DNA from: Linnemannia hyalina | Lineage: Eukaryota; Mortierellomycota; Mortierellomycetes; Mortierellales; Mortierellaceae | Length of the DNA: 64,000 nt | Direction of reading: 5' to 3' | NCBI GenBank assembly: GCA_019671135.1 | Contig: JAHRHY010000003.1 | Location: 248,001 to 312,000 of the forward strand | In this document: positions 1 to 11,349 of the stretch, in pieces | How the letters are laid out: each line of letters begins with the position of its first letter | Position numbering within the stretch: position 1 is the first letter of the stretch | Translations under genes and position numbers: made by a program | Notes under the pieces: model-generated | The model's input: the letters and a program-made list of their open reading frames with translations, nothing else | Database searches by the model: none | What the model was told of the DNA's origin: nothing

Positions 1-3000
1 ACTCCAGAGCTATCAGATGAGACCTTCAGGTGGTAGGCCTCATCCATCCTGTTCAAACTAGACATGGGCGAGGGAGAGGGCTGACGCTGGCGAATATCCC
101 CAGGCTTCTGCTCGTTGGGATCTTCAGGCGAAAGAATGGTGGGTGAATGGCGGATAACGGGGACCTGATCCAAATCGTCCTCCAAATCGTCGTCTCCCAA
201 GACATGGTTGCCGCTGGTAATTCCTGGATCCTGGAAGCTGCTGGTGGTGCCATTCATCTCGCTCTCTCGGATAGCCATAGCCTTAAGCTTTCTGGCGCGA
301 CGCTCCTTTTTGGAAGGGTGTTTCTCCCTGTAAAGCTGCTCACGGACGATGATGATGTCGTTAGGCTTCAAGTACTGGCGGGCGAACTTGTAGACGTAGT
401 GGGGCAACATAGTCAAGATCACTGACATTACGATCGCAAACCAAAATGCGGGACTGTTGAGGATGATGTCGTCCATGCCGAAGAAAGCGTTGTCGATGGT
501 GAAAAAGTTGGCGTAGACCCAGCAGTAGAGGAAGAACACGACGATAGATCCAAAGATCACGGTAAAGATCATCTTGGTCCAGTGGAACATGTTCAGACCG
601 ACATACAGGTTGGCGACGACGACCGAGCAGGCAGAAATCAAGGTACCGAGGGCGACCAAATCATTGGAGCTGCGGCCGCTTGCGTAGACGTCGTTCGAAA
701 GGTACCAGGGGACAAAGAAGCAGACGATTGACTGGTAGAGCGCATCCAAGACATAGAGCCAGAACTTGCTACGGGTAAAGTGCTTCTGCTTGATGCCGCG
801 GAGGTAGAGAGCGGGGAATTGCATCGACGTCTTTGCATCAACATCCTGGTCAAAGGCGCCCATAAACATGATTGGCAATGAGGTGAACAACAGGTTGTAC
901 AGGACCACAAAGGTGTAGTCGAACAAAAGCAGGGCAGTGAACCTAAAGTTACGCCAAAAAAAAAAGTAGAAAGTAGAAAGTTAGATGAGCTGATTCAGTT
1001 ATTTTAGGTGTGCGCTAATATGCCCTGTCTTTCTCAAAGTCTTACCCAGAGAAGAACTGGAACCAAAAGATGGTCAAGGTCCAGACAACGTTCTTGTAGA
1101 AGAAGGTCAAGATCATCTCCGAGATTCGAATGTATGACCAACGTCCGTGGACTAGAAGGAGCTTGGACAAGAAACGGAACTGAGCGATGGCGAAATCCGA
1201 AGCCATGACAGCCTGACGGCCCTCCTCCCCGGCAATACCGACTCCAATGTTGGCTTCCTGAATCATCGACACATCGTTGGCTCCATCTCCGATTGACAGG
1301 GTCATGACATCCAGACCACGCTTGACCATGCTGACAACCTTGGCCTTCTGTAGAGGGGAGACACGGCAACAGATCACAGACTTGCATCGCTTGCTGACAT
1401 CTAGGAGTAATCCGTTGAGCGAAGGGGACAGTCCGTACTTGAGGGTTTCTCCGTCGATAATCAGGGCGTGAGTCTTGTTGACGAGGGACGGATCCTTGTC
1501 AGCCTCACGACCCCAGAATTTGTCGAGCGCCTTCATGAGCTGCTCCCGCGTGTCCTCCTTGTCCTGTGCCTGAATGATGATGAGAATCATATCGCGCTGC
1601 AACAAGTTGCAGGCGAATCCAATGTTGATGGCGGTCTCGGTTTTGTCTCCTGTGAGGACCCAGAGCTTGATTCCAGCACGCGATAAGAGGGCAATACACT
1701 CTGGAACTCCCTCCTGGAGACGATCCTCGATAGCAGTTCCTCCAAGCAGAATCAACGAGTGTTCGATACCCTCGCAAGCGTTCTCGATGTTCTCGTCGCG
1801 GTTATGGATAGTGTTGCAAGCCTCGTCATAGTCGAGAACCCAGTTGGCGTACTCCTCCTCGCTGATCTTGCGGTAAGCCAAGCAGAGAGTACGAAGACCT
1901 ATTTTACAAATAGAGACGTCATATCAGAAAACTATGGCTTCCTTCGTGCAACCTGTAAAATAACCCGAAAGCAACAGCATACCTTCGTTAGCGAAGCGCT
2001 CCAGATCCACAAGAGTATCCTCACGAAGCTTGCTCTGCTCATCAGTCTTGTCCAGACGCTCGTAGATCACACTGTCGGCTCCTTTGCAGATGAGAACGAT
2101 TCCTCCCTCTGGTGGTCGCAGAATGATCGACATGCGCTTCCTGTTCGAGTTGAACTCCAGGATGTTCAAGACCTTGTAGGAACGGGGCTGACCCATAATC
2201 TCCAGATTCATGATGGGACCCTTCTTCTCCAGAAATACGAATCCGACATCGCGGGCTGTCGAAACCAACGCAGCTTCATCGGGCGACTGAGCTTTGTACT
2301 CGATCTTGTATGGGTCCACGTCGATATCCCGCTCAGTGATGACGGTATGGCACACAGCAAGGGCAGTCCAAAAGTTCATAATGGCCTTGGCGTGCTTGGA
2401 GGTGGGGTCGGCCATGTCGGCAAAGAGATCGGAATCGACAAACGTCGTCTTGTCTGAGTAGTACCTGTTGTCGAACAGCTGGTCCATGGCCACCTTCATC
2501 TTGAGACGTTCCTGACCAAGCTTGATAAGGTAGTCCTCGTCCGATTCGAACTCCATGGGCTCAAACTCTCCGTCACCGCTCATCTTTTGTCCACGAGTCG
2601 CATCGGTCTCGCCCACACCATAGTCGATTCCGTTAATGGTACATTTTTGAAACTCCATCACGTTCTGGGTCAGAGTGCCGGTCTTGTCGGAAAAGATGTA
2701 CTCGATCTGTCCTAAATCGTCCGAGATGTTCCAGGTCTTTGGTGTACAGGCCTGATCGACGCGCTCGTCGTACATGTCGATATCCTTGTGAATGAAGTAT
2801 GCCTGAGCCGTCTTGACGATTTCGATACTGATGTACAGGGAAATGGGGACAATGTTCTGGTATAGAATCAAGCACGACCTAAAAACCGGATGATCATTGT
2901 GTTAGCAACTTGACATGCTAATATTGTCATACGAGTTTGGGGGCAAAATGATGGTCCTTAGAACCCTTACGTACCAGAAGGTGATGAACGCAGACATGAA

Positions 3001-5878
3001 GGGGGTCGAGGCATCCGCTCCGAACTCAAAATATGTTGCAGAGTTGTTGGATGTGTCTGCAAAAATAACACCGTTGGCGATAGCAGATCCGATGGAGAGC
3101 GCAAACAAGATGATAAAGTTCATGACAATCTAATGTTCAAATAGAAGCGATGCTGTCAATACTGCGACACGGCATTCGATAAAAAAAATGTCCTCACAAC
3201 TCGCCACAAAAGATTCCCTTTCTCTACTCACATGGAAGTTGAGATCCTTTTCGATACGACTGCGTTTACTGGGCGTATCTCCCGAGTTCAACATGATCTT
3301 GGTGTCCGTTCCAGAAAAGAGCACCATGCCGATGACATGATCCGTGTTCCTCAAGACGCATCCGCGAAGCAGAATCTCGTTGATGGTGATTGACTCGGTT
3401 TTGTTGTGGACAACACGATCCTGCGCTGGCATGTCTGCACCATCCGAAATCAGCCACTTCAACGCTCCTTGGTAAGAGTAGAGGTTGGCGTGAGGTGCCT
3501 CTGATTCCACATAGAATGCTGCCCTGTCAATGTCAGCCGGTGTCCGGAGTCCCTTGGTAGCAGTCAGTCCACGACGAATCTTAAGATTGGTCTCTCCGTC
3601 CAAATTCTTTGTTTCGATAAAGCAGAGGCCATCGGGCTCTGAGGTTGAGAGAATGACAATGTCGGCAGGAATAGGGTCGTCGTTCTTCAGATAGACAATG
3701 TCGCCCACCCTGACATCCTGCCAGATACAGTCATCCCACTTGGCTCCATTGGTCTTTCCTGAATAAGATTCGGTGTGGTTCAAGACAGAGTGAGGGATGT
3801 TACGACGAATGCGTCGAGCAGGCCTGCCAGCAGAATCCTGATCGTCCGTTGTCTCGCCGTGGCCCGAGTGTCCGTCAAAGTAAGAGTTTTGGTCTGAGCG
3901 TCCGCTTGGCGTGGTGGCTGTTTGAGCAGCGGCATTGATGGCGGCCGCCCGACCAGGCCCCCTGGCCATGGGCTTTTTCCAGAGGAAGAAAGCGCTGATG
4001 GCCGATTGGATGGCCTGTAGTTTGCTGGAACCGCTGCTGCTGATGTTGGTGTTTGTCCAGTTGCGGAGGAGGATGGTGGGGGCGTTGTTGAAGGCCTCGT
4101 CAGATTTCCTGCGTTTCCAGTCCTCGATGGCATCCTTGATGGCCGTCACAGTGATGATGAAGATGAGGGGCAGGAAGGTGAGGAAGGGTGCGAATCCTCC
4201 GAGAATAGGAGCGATAGAGAGTCCGGCGACGAAGAGGAAGTAGAGGTTGGCGAGACGACGGAACTGCTCAAACAGGTTCTTGGGTATGAAGGAAAAGAGG
4301 TCGTATTTCTATTGATAGTCCGTCCGATGGGATGGAAAACCATTCGTTATTAGTGCTTGGTTTAAAATAATATCGATGATTAATTGATTCTGGTTGCACA
4401 AAGAACGAGGGAAAGGGATCCACTTTTCTCTGCCTCCAACCATGGAAGATGAGGAAACAGTGCAAATGCGATAACAAGACGGATCTGTTGAGCAGCGCAA
4501 AGAGAGAGAGAGAGGCGCCGACTGCTATCGCTACCATCCACACGATGATCCCATGGATACATACTCATATCCACATATGTGTGTAATCTAATAAACAAAC
4601 ACACAGAGCACACATACACACACAGACACATAAGAATACCACCGACACTCCTGCCCTCTCCCACCGTCGACTACAATCCTTCTACTAAATGAATCTTGGC
4701 AAAGGATGGCTGTTTTTTTATCATAAACAGGCAACAGTAGTTGAGAGCATGGTCGAATATGAGAGCAGGGTTGAGTGATTCGTTGTGGATGGTGCCACAA
4801 AAACAAGGTGAGTGGAGTAGAAGGGAAGGGGGAGGTCGACAGGGACACGCAAGTCGAAAACAGCGTTGGAGGCAGGGAATACTGGATTACTGATATAATG
4901 GAGGAATGACGCCGAATAGACCAGGCCAATTGAGCTTTTGGGATAACGTGGAAGAGAGACGGCCCGCAGAAGAGGGGTCTTCCCTCTGTGAGCAGCGCTC
5001 TAATAAAAAAAAACGACGATAATAATTACTGTGCAAAAGATGCAGCATGTGTTTTACTGGTCGATCCGCCTAGCCTCTCTTTTCTTGAACATCTTTTTTG
5101 CGTCCGGTCGCTTTTGTCATTGTTTTGTGTGCACCCTCTTTTTTTTTGTTCTTCACGTTTTGCGCAGAGCCAATGCAAATGGTGGGCGACACGAGGTGAC
5201 GGATGGGGTTAAAAAAAGGAGGGGGGGTGAGGAAGTAGGAGGTGAGGAGAGGATGACAAGTAAACAATGGCCCATTGTCAACAATGACATGACTTTGTTG
5301 CATCCAAACGAAGTAAAAGGGATACACAGGCACAAATAATGAAGGACAACCCCTCATTCTCACCCAGCCTGAGCTTTTGCCTGCTGGGCTAGGGTATGGA
5401 CTGGATGGAGTCGGGCCCGAATGGATCGCACACATTCCATGACATCCATGCCTCGTGATAGTCATCGACGGATGTTGAAAATAAAAAGTCAATAATAGCT
5501 GAGCGCCAGAGCGGGGCCACGGAGATTCAGGGTCTCTCTGCCGGACCCAATTGTATGACGACGACATAATCAAAAGAGAAAAAGAAAGAAAAGGAAAAAG
5601 CAGGGTATTATCCGCGGGCGGGCGGGAATAGTATTTACCGAGGTGGTGACTTTGTTGGTCGGGTAATGCGGCAAGGACACGTTGGGAGCGTCCAGGTCGC
5701 TCTCGATGGACTCTGGGGTGAGGTTGAGGAAGATGCGCCGGCGCTTTGTTACGGACATGGAGGCATGGGATTCCATCCTCCGGAGTCGGTAGCTGTCCTC
5801 TGGGCCATTGCCTTCCTTGGCCTTGTTGGAGACGAGGCGGCGGATTCGATGAGGAACGGCGCGGTATAGAAAGTCCAT
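1..5878 (-). CDS. P4-type phospholipid-translocating ATPase (flippase, Dnf1/Dnf2-like), 3' end missing
   Basis: The product should flip phospholipids from the outer to the cytosolic leaflet of plasma or endosomal membranes. Exons, in coding order: 5878-5639, 4308-3232, 3129-2975, 2878-1983, 1898-1046 and 942 to beyond position 1; all junctions are GT-AG and in frame. The phosphorylated aspartate lies in DKTGTLT at about residue 555. The flippase-type actuator motif DGET (in place of TGES of cation pumps), the nucleotide-binding KGADSVIYERL and the hinge TGDKTETAINIGFA, GDGANDV are visible, followed by the M5-M10 membrane region and a basic cytosolic tail still open at the edge. The first ATG (MDFLYRAV) is at 5878. 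Family placement is secure; the Dnf1/2 subgroup is inferred from the N-terminal NLTPE and SFIPKNLFEQF region. Intron 1 is about 1.33 kb, far longer than the other introns. Confidence 0.93.
4309..5638 (-). other. Long first intron of the flippase gene
   Basis: The interval is bounded by a GTAAAT donor (5638 side) and a TTGATAG-type boundary before exon 2 (4309 side; sense ...CAATAG). It is about 1,330 nt against roughly 85-105 nt for the other introns of this gene. It contains AC/CA-rich microsatellite (about 4585-4632), a GA run (about 4500-4515) and several A- or T-rich stretches. I see no convincing coding exon inside it. Regulatory sequence or an alternative first exon is possible. Confidence 0.6.
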
Positions 5879-8800
5879 TGCTGGTTGCAATAGGTATTAA
5901 ACTATATATAGAGAGGCAGGGAATGCAAAATGATGTAGAGAGAGAGGAGAGGTGGCAGTGGTCGGCGGTGATGGAACGAGTGTGCAGTTGTTTTGAGGAG
6001 AGGTAGATCTATGGCGTTAAGGAGGGTTGCATGAGGGTGTGAATGAAGAGGTGGAAGAGGGAGTGAGAGAATGGCTCGTTTGGTGGCAATTGAAAGGATA
6101 AGAGAGAGTGGAGAGAATGATAAAGTGGGGGTATACGAGTGAAGTAATAGGGACAGAAGAAAGTGCGAAAGACAAGGAGAAGAAAAAAAATTGACACTGC
6201 GTTCGGTGGATGAAAGAGAGGGGAGAGGGAACAGGGTGAGATAAAGAAAGAGGAGAAAAGAAAAGAAAAGAAAAGAAGGCAAAGAAATAGAAAAATGTGT
6301 TCAGAGGCTGACAGATCGACCCGTTTTAAAATAGCAGGCTGGAAAGTGGAGACAGGTCATAACAACATAACAAAGGACTGTGCGAGCAAGGTCGATGTGA
6401 AAAATGAGTATGGGTGTGTTTCTCTTCTGTCTCTTGTCTATTTGTCTGCTCATTGCCTGGAACAGACGAACTCGCCGACAGACAGGACAGGACAGGACAG
6501 CCACGATCCCACTCCTGTGCATGACGAGCTGCAAATGGGAACAGATAAAGCAAGGGAACACAGGGAAAAACTATATGCATCACACATGCCCTCCCTTGCC
6601 CCATTGAAGGTTTGCTGCTTATTATTCGTCTTCCCCTGCACTATTTTACATGAACATGTACAGTACATGTCTATACATCCCCGTTCAACATTGTGCTTGC
6701 CTGGCCTATCTGTCCGTCAAGCCTTCTATAATCCAACCATAAAAACCAAGCCTGTCAAGCCCAATTGCTTGGCCTTTTAGACTTGACAATCCGCAATTGA
6801 TGAAAAAGGACAAAAGGCAAAGTACAGCCAGAAACAGGCATACTCTAGCTCACGTCGGTAACGAAAAGGACACAAGGGACATTCATTGCTCTCATTATGA
6901 GGCGCTAGGGGCTGTTTTCATTTTTCCACTGCCAAGCTGGCGTTGTCTGCCAAGCCATAATAACCAACAGGAGGATCGCGTCTTGAAATATTTAGCCACT
7001 GCCGTGTTTTTGTCTCGTTCGTTGGATTACCTGTGCGTGTGTGTGAGTACATGTGTAGGACTGCAGTTCCCTTACCTCGTTCCTTGTTCCCCTGCCTGCA
7101 CCCCGCAGCCCGAATTAGCACACCCTGGGCTCTGAGATGTACCGATCGGTCTTGGATAATACATTGTATGTGTGATTTATCCTCGTTGTCTGTCTTCATT
7201 ACATTTACTGAATCATTCCTGCCATGAGACGCCAAACCCACCCAAGGAGAGGTCGAGAGAGAGAGCATAGGAGCACAGATATGACGATGGACTGGGTCGC
7301 GTACTTATCAGGTAGAACGACGTAAATAACAATGCTACAAACAAAAAAAAATGAAGAGGTTGTTGGACGAGGACACCAGAAAGAACTAGACACATGCAAA
7401 ACAAAGAACTCCAGCACCCAGCCGTCTGGATTCCATACTCACCAGCCTATCTTCGTCTGCTTCTTCCCTCTCACTTTCTTTCTCTCCTCCACCGCTTTTC
7501 CTGCCGCATCTATTCACCAGCAACATCCAATCCTTGCCTCCAGGAAAACAAGGTTCAATTGCAAGTATGAATGTACTCATTAAACGATTCTTGTTCGAAC
7601 GAATGAAAAAAATGCCTTTTTGAGAACACGGGTCCAGCAGTTCAGACTGTGTCTTTGAGCTATCGAATGCAGGTCCAAAGACACTGCAGAGAGAGGGTTA
7701 ATAGGGAGGAACACAACAGTCGACACACGTGGTGTCCTGTGCACAAAAGGGAGCACGACTTCTCTCTACACTACGAAAAAAGGACCGGTTGAACTTGAAA
7801 TAGGGGTGACGGTCCTCATCAGATCGAACAAGGTACTCTGCTTTTTTTTTAGTCCAACTGTTTGTTGACAAACCCCGCGCTTTCTCCTTTATTCACCATC
7901 ATTCTCTTCCTCCTGTTGTTGTTTTTTCTCAAGAGGTCATGATGTCCAAGGTCATCCATGCACACCTTAATTACCTTTTCCCATTGTCTATTGACAAAAA
8001 CGATATTTGGACAAAAAAAAGGGGAAGCCATGAAAGATCTCGTGTCTGTGGAAACCCTTTATTGATGTACGCTTCAACTCCAGGAGGTGCAGTGTTTCTT
8101 GGTCATCCTAGTCCGTATTCGTTCCTTCTTAGTATTTAGCATGCGCGACGGAGCACCTTTAGTTGTCTAACAGCCGCCAAGGTGTGTTTTACCTTTGTCA
8201 AGCCCTCGCCAGGCCCTACTTTTTCTGCCTAGTCAGTCCAGTCGTTCATGGCTTACCTCCTTGCTGACTGTCCGGCTGCCTTGCTTTGCCTTTTGCTGCT
8301 GTTGCAAAACGAAGACAGGGGGGAAATAAGGGAAGAGCAAAGAAGGCTGTGGAGGTGCTGCTCTCAGATTTCCAAATTTCATATCCAGGCACACATAAAA
8401 AGCAACTCAACTCTATTTTTGCAATCAGTGTATTATCTACAGCCACTCGACATAGGCACACACATGGCTGTACTTTCTGCCTGTTCTGTCGTTCCTGTTC
8501 CTGTTCCTGTCTCTGCTCTTGTACCTGGATTTCGTTATTTGTGTATGTTAGTTGGGTGTCCGCGGCTTGCAACACGTCTCCTCTTGGCTTCTTTTCAGAC
8601 ACATTGCATAGCCAAAAAGAAAAAAAAAAAAAAAAAAAGGGTCTCATAGATATCTCGTTTGTCATGGGTAACAGACAATCCATCCATCTCCTTTTCAGCT
8701 CATCGCCACAAATAACACACAGCCATGACTTGGGAAAAGTGTGTGGCTATCGCAATAACCCGATCTTGCACTAAAAACGAAACAGCCGCATCACCCACAT

Positions 8801-9176
8801 GAATACGATATTTAGTTGTATGTATGTGCCTCAATTGATCGCAAAAACAAGGGTAAAGTCGAAACAGAGAGCTGTTCGAGCAAACATTATAATTGATCTC
8901 CCTTCTCCCAAGACTCACATGAAAAAAGTAATGCCGGCCTGGTAACTGTAGAGCTCACAGATCTGCTAATCCACATACGTAATGAATAAACGAGAGAAGC
9001 GAAAGGAAGAATTCCCTGGATCAATCTACCGGCTTATTATTCTCGCCGGAAGAAATATGAGAACAAGATAAACTGGCTTTTCGAAACGGAACAGAGAAAC
9101 GCCGAGATGGAGACCCTTGCTCTCCCAGAATGAAAAAAATAGCTGAGCAGACAGATTAACAAACGGCAAAAGATAT
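5879..9176. other. Gene-poor intergenic region upstream of the flippase gene
   Basis: I see no protein gene that I can support. The proximal part (5880-6300) is purine-rich on the plus strand, hence pyrimidine-rich in the flippase sense direction, as expected for its promoter and leader; it includes an AAAAG pentanucleotide run near 6252-6276. An ORF of 161 codons at 6295-6780 has no recognisable domain and ordinary low-complexity composition. A poly(A) tract of about 20 lies near 8620-8638. Confidence 0.5.
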
Positions 9177-9247
9177 TCCCAGTCCGGGGATCGAACCCGG
9201 GCCTTGTCGGTGAGAGCGACAAATCCTGACCACTGGACCAACTAGGA
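9177..9247 (-). tRNA. tRNA-Glu (anticodon CTC)
   Basis: The reverse complement folds into a standard 71-nt cloverleaf: acceptor TCCTAGT/ACTGGGA (7 pairs, one G-U), D arm GTCC-GGAT, anticodon stem TGTCG/CGACA with loop CTCTCAC, and T arm CCGGG-TTCGATC-CCCGG. The anticodon CTC (9212-9214) reads GAG, glutamate. There is no intron and no encoded CCA, as usual in eukaryotes. A and B boxes are present (TGGTCCAGTGG; GGTTCGATCC). A Pol III TTTT terminator follows at 9168-9171 on the minus strand. It is identical to the gene at 26835-26905. Confidence 0.95.
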
Positions 9248-9312
9248 AGTTGCTTTGAAAAGTAGAATTCTCTGTCTTACTTGTATTTGTCTCTCAGCAT
9301 TCACATTCACAT

Positions 9313-9344
9313 TCACGTGATACTATATTTCTATAGCCCTTAAG
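9313..9344. promoter_or_regulatory. TCACGTGA palindrome and GCCCTTAAG block upstream of tRNA-Glu
   Basis: TCACGTGA (9313-9320) lies 66 bp upstream of the tRNA 5' end and GCCCTTAAG (9336-9344) 15 bp beyond it. The same two motifs, in the same order, lie upstream of the second tRNA-Glu gene (26960-26967 and 26975-26983), although the intervening flank is otherwise unlike. CACGTG is the E-box bound by basic helix-loop-helix factors such as Cbf1 in yeast. A role at the tRNA gene, or origin in an older inserted element, is inference. Confidence 0.35.
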
Positions 9345-9353
9345 AGGTATGGT

Positions 9354-9379
9354 CCCCCCCCCCCAAAAAAAAAAAAAAA
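9354..9379. repeat. C11-A15 homopolymer junction
   Basis: Eleven C residues run directly into fifteen A residues, nine bases before the target-site duplication of the neighbouring LINE-type insertion. The A run could be the remnant tail of an older insertion in the same orientation, or simply slippage; the sequence does not decide. Confidence 0.5.
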
Positions 9380-9388
9380 GTCGCCAAC

Positions 9389-9926
9389 GACTGTTTCCTT
9401 GGAGGCCTCGGAGCTGATCTGGAAACCTCGGTGCTCCGCGACGATCGCGTGGGAGCAGACTCAGGGTATCTCTGCCAAGAACAAGACATCCAAATACACA
9501 GGCCCCCGAGGTGACTGGAGTCAAGGATACGGTTACATCACGCACGATGGTTTCTGTCCGTGTGGCGCTTCGCTAGCCACACATTGTGAAGGAAGGTGCC
9601 CTGGGGCGACCAAGGACCCACGCGCTGCTGACGAGCGGTTGTTGGAGAGTTTGTTAGGAAGGAGGAGGTTGTCAATGATGGAGAGGATGGGAAGAATCCC
9701 CTTCATTCGTATCTAGTTTTATTTTCTTCCGTTTAAGCTGTGAAGAGCAGCGACAATTGTTGCGCAGAGCCAGGTTCTGGACCGGACTGCGACTGGTGGA
9801 TGGTGCACTGAAGAGTTTGGTCTGTAGTCCCCTTTTTACTTCCAAATAACTTCTCTATGCTGTTTGTCAGAGAAATAAAATTGTGTACAAAAAAAAAAAA
9901 AAAAAAAAAAAAGACTGTTTCCTTGG
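9389..9926 (+). mobile_element. 5'-truncated non-LTR (LINE-type) retrotransposon with poly(A) tail and 14-bp target-site duplication
   Basis: Direct repeats GACTGTTTCCTTGG at 9389-9402 and 9913-9926 flank a 510-bp insertion that ends in a run of 24 A (9889-9912), preceded by AATAAA at about 9874. Perfect flanking repeats, 5' truncation and a poly(A) tail are the classic products of target-primed reverse transcription. The insert encodes about 100 residues, the C-terminal end of an element protein (IWKPRC, then a knuckle-like CPCG...H...C cluster), stopping with TAG at 9714-9716, then a roughly 170-bp 3' UTR. Its coding part is nearly identical to 27454-27780. The reverse transcriptase itself is not present here, so LINE assignment rests on the insertion structure and the terminal Cys-His cluster. 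Confidence 0.85.
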
Positions 9927-11349
9927 CCATGAACGCGTAGAAACGTTACATTGACCCTAAGACACGTCGAAAGGATTGACGTACCCTAGAAGATCCAAAT
10001 CTGTCCAATACTCAGAATAATGTGGGTCGAGATTGCGCGACCAGGATAGCTTAGTTACGCTATTGGCATGACAAGGAAAAAATAAAAAATACATGGCAAA
10101 AAACTGATCCGCCTCCATGGCCAAGGAACTTATTTTTATTCTAGGAGAGTGAGAAGGAAAGGGTGGTTATGCATCGTGCATGGTATGCATAATGGAGTAT
10201 TCTGTATACATGCATATCACGTTCTTTTCATTGATTTAAAAAGAAAACAAAGCCATCTTCTGGAATCATTCCTCATCTTTGCGGCGAAGGGAACGCTTTG
10301 GCTCATGACATAACAGGGACCAGCCAAAAGAAGAAAAATAGGAAAAAAAATAGAGGAAAAGGAAAAGCCAAGCCCACCCCTGATCAAAACGACAAGGCAT
10401 ATTGTTATGTAATGTAGTTTAACAAGAATAGGATCAAAGTCATCCTAGATCGCTAGCGCTCCAAGAGTCGTAAAAACAAAGAAAAATGCTAAAAGTGTTA
10501 TGGATAGGTGTGAACTTACTAGAGTCTTCTTTTTTCTTGAAGTGGATAGTGGGTAAACCACTGCCTGCCCTCACTCAGACACTATAAATGCTGCTCAGGG
10601 ACAAGCTCATAAAAAACAAGTTCTTTACTCGTTATTTTTCCTTCATAATATCAAGAATAATAGAGTAGAAAGATATTCGCGACGCGTCTAGAAGTAACCA
10701 ATGAAGGACCCTCAAAGCATAAAAAGAAATGCTAGCGAATATTAATAAGTATTCAACAAAGTTGAGATTAATGAGCAGAAAGAGCAAAATACAACCTCCT
10801 TGCATCCAATGAAAACCTTCCTATAGTTTTGTCGCAACTGTCAACCTATTTGTGAAGTGCGGAGAATGCCAGGAGTTCCGGTGTAGTTTACCAGGCATGT
10901 CGTTCTATGGTCCAACGACCATTGACCGACAAAAGTAATATACGAAAATGGTCAACTGACAGCAACTGAGAAGGGAGGCGCTTCAGTGATGAAACTGATG
11001 AAACCAATTAAATTGTTGTTTCGCCCTCACTTTTTTTGTCCGGTATGTTTGCACAAAGTCAAGCATGGCATTGGCCAGGAAAAAACACAACCAATTGCCC
11101 AAGAAGGGCTAATGATAGAAATGTGCCTATTCATGCACTCGAGCGGTTTGGTCAATTGCTCCACCACGATGTTCTCTAACCTCGACTATTGAAGAATGGA
11201 AGCATCTCCCACAAGCAGAAGCTGAACTATGTTGGAATCAAGGGCAGACAAACAACGAGTGGATCGTTTCTACTGCTAAATGCTGCCTACCTGCCATCTG
11301 TGAATTAAGTTTAGATAGCGATAGAGAGGAGGCAGCAACCTCCTACTCC
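9927..11349. other. AT-rich intergenic DNA, no gene seen
   Basis: The sequence is A/T-rich with stop codons in all frames and scattered A runs. The longest ORF (10986-11192) shows no domain or signal peptide that I recognise. No tRNA, repeat array or other feature could be supported. Confidence 0.5.

Noticed and set aside
6295..6780. 161-codon ORF
   Set aside because: No domain, signal peptide or codon pattern; it lies in promoter-like DNA.
9026..9241. ORFs beginning MVQWSGFVALTDKARVRSPDW here and at 26660-26899
   Set aside because: They are translations of the tRNA-Glu gene and its flank; the shared peptide is only the identical tRNA sequence.
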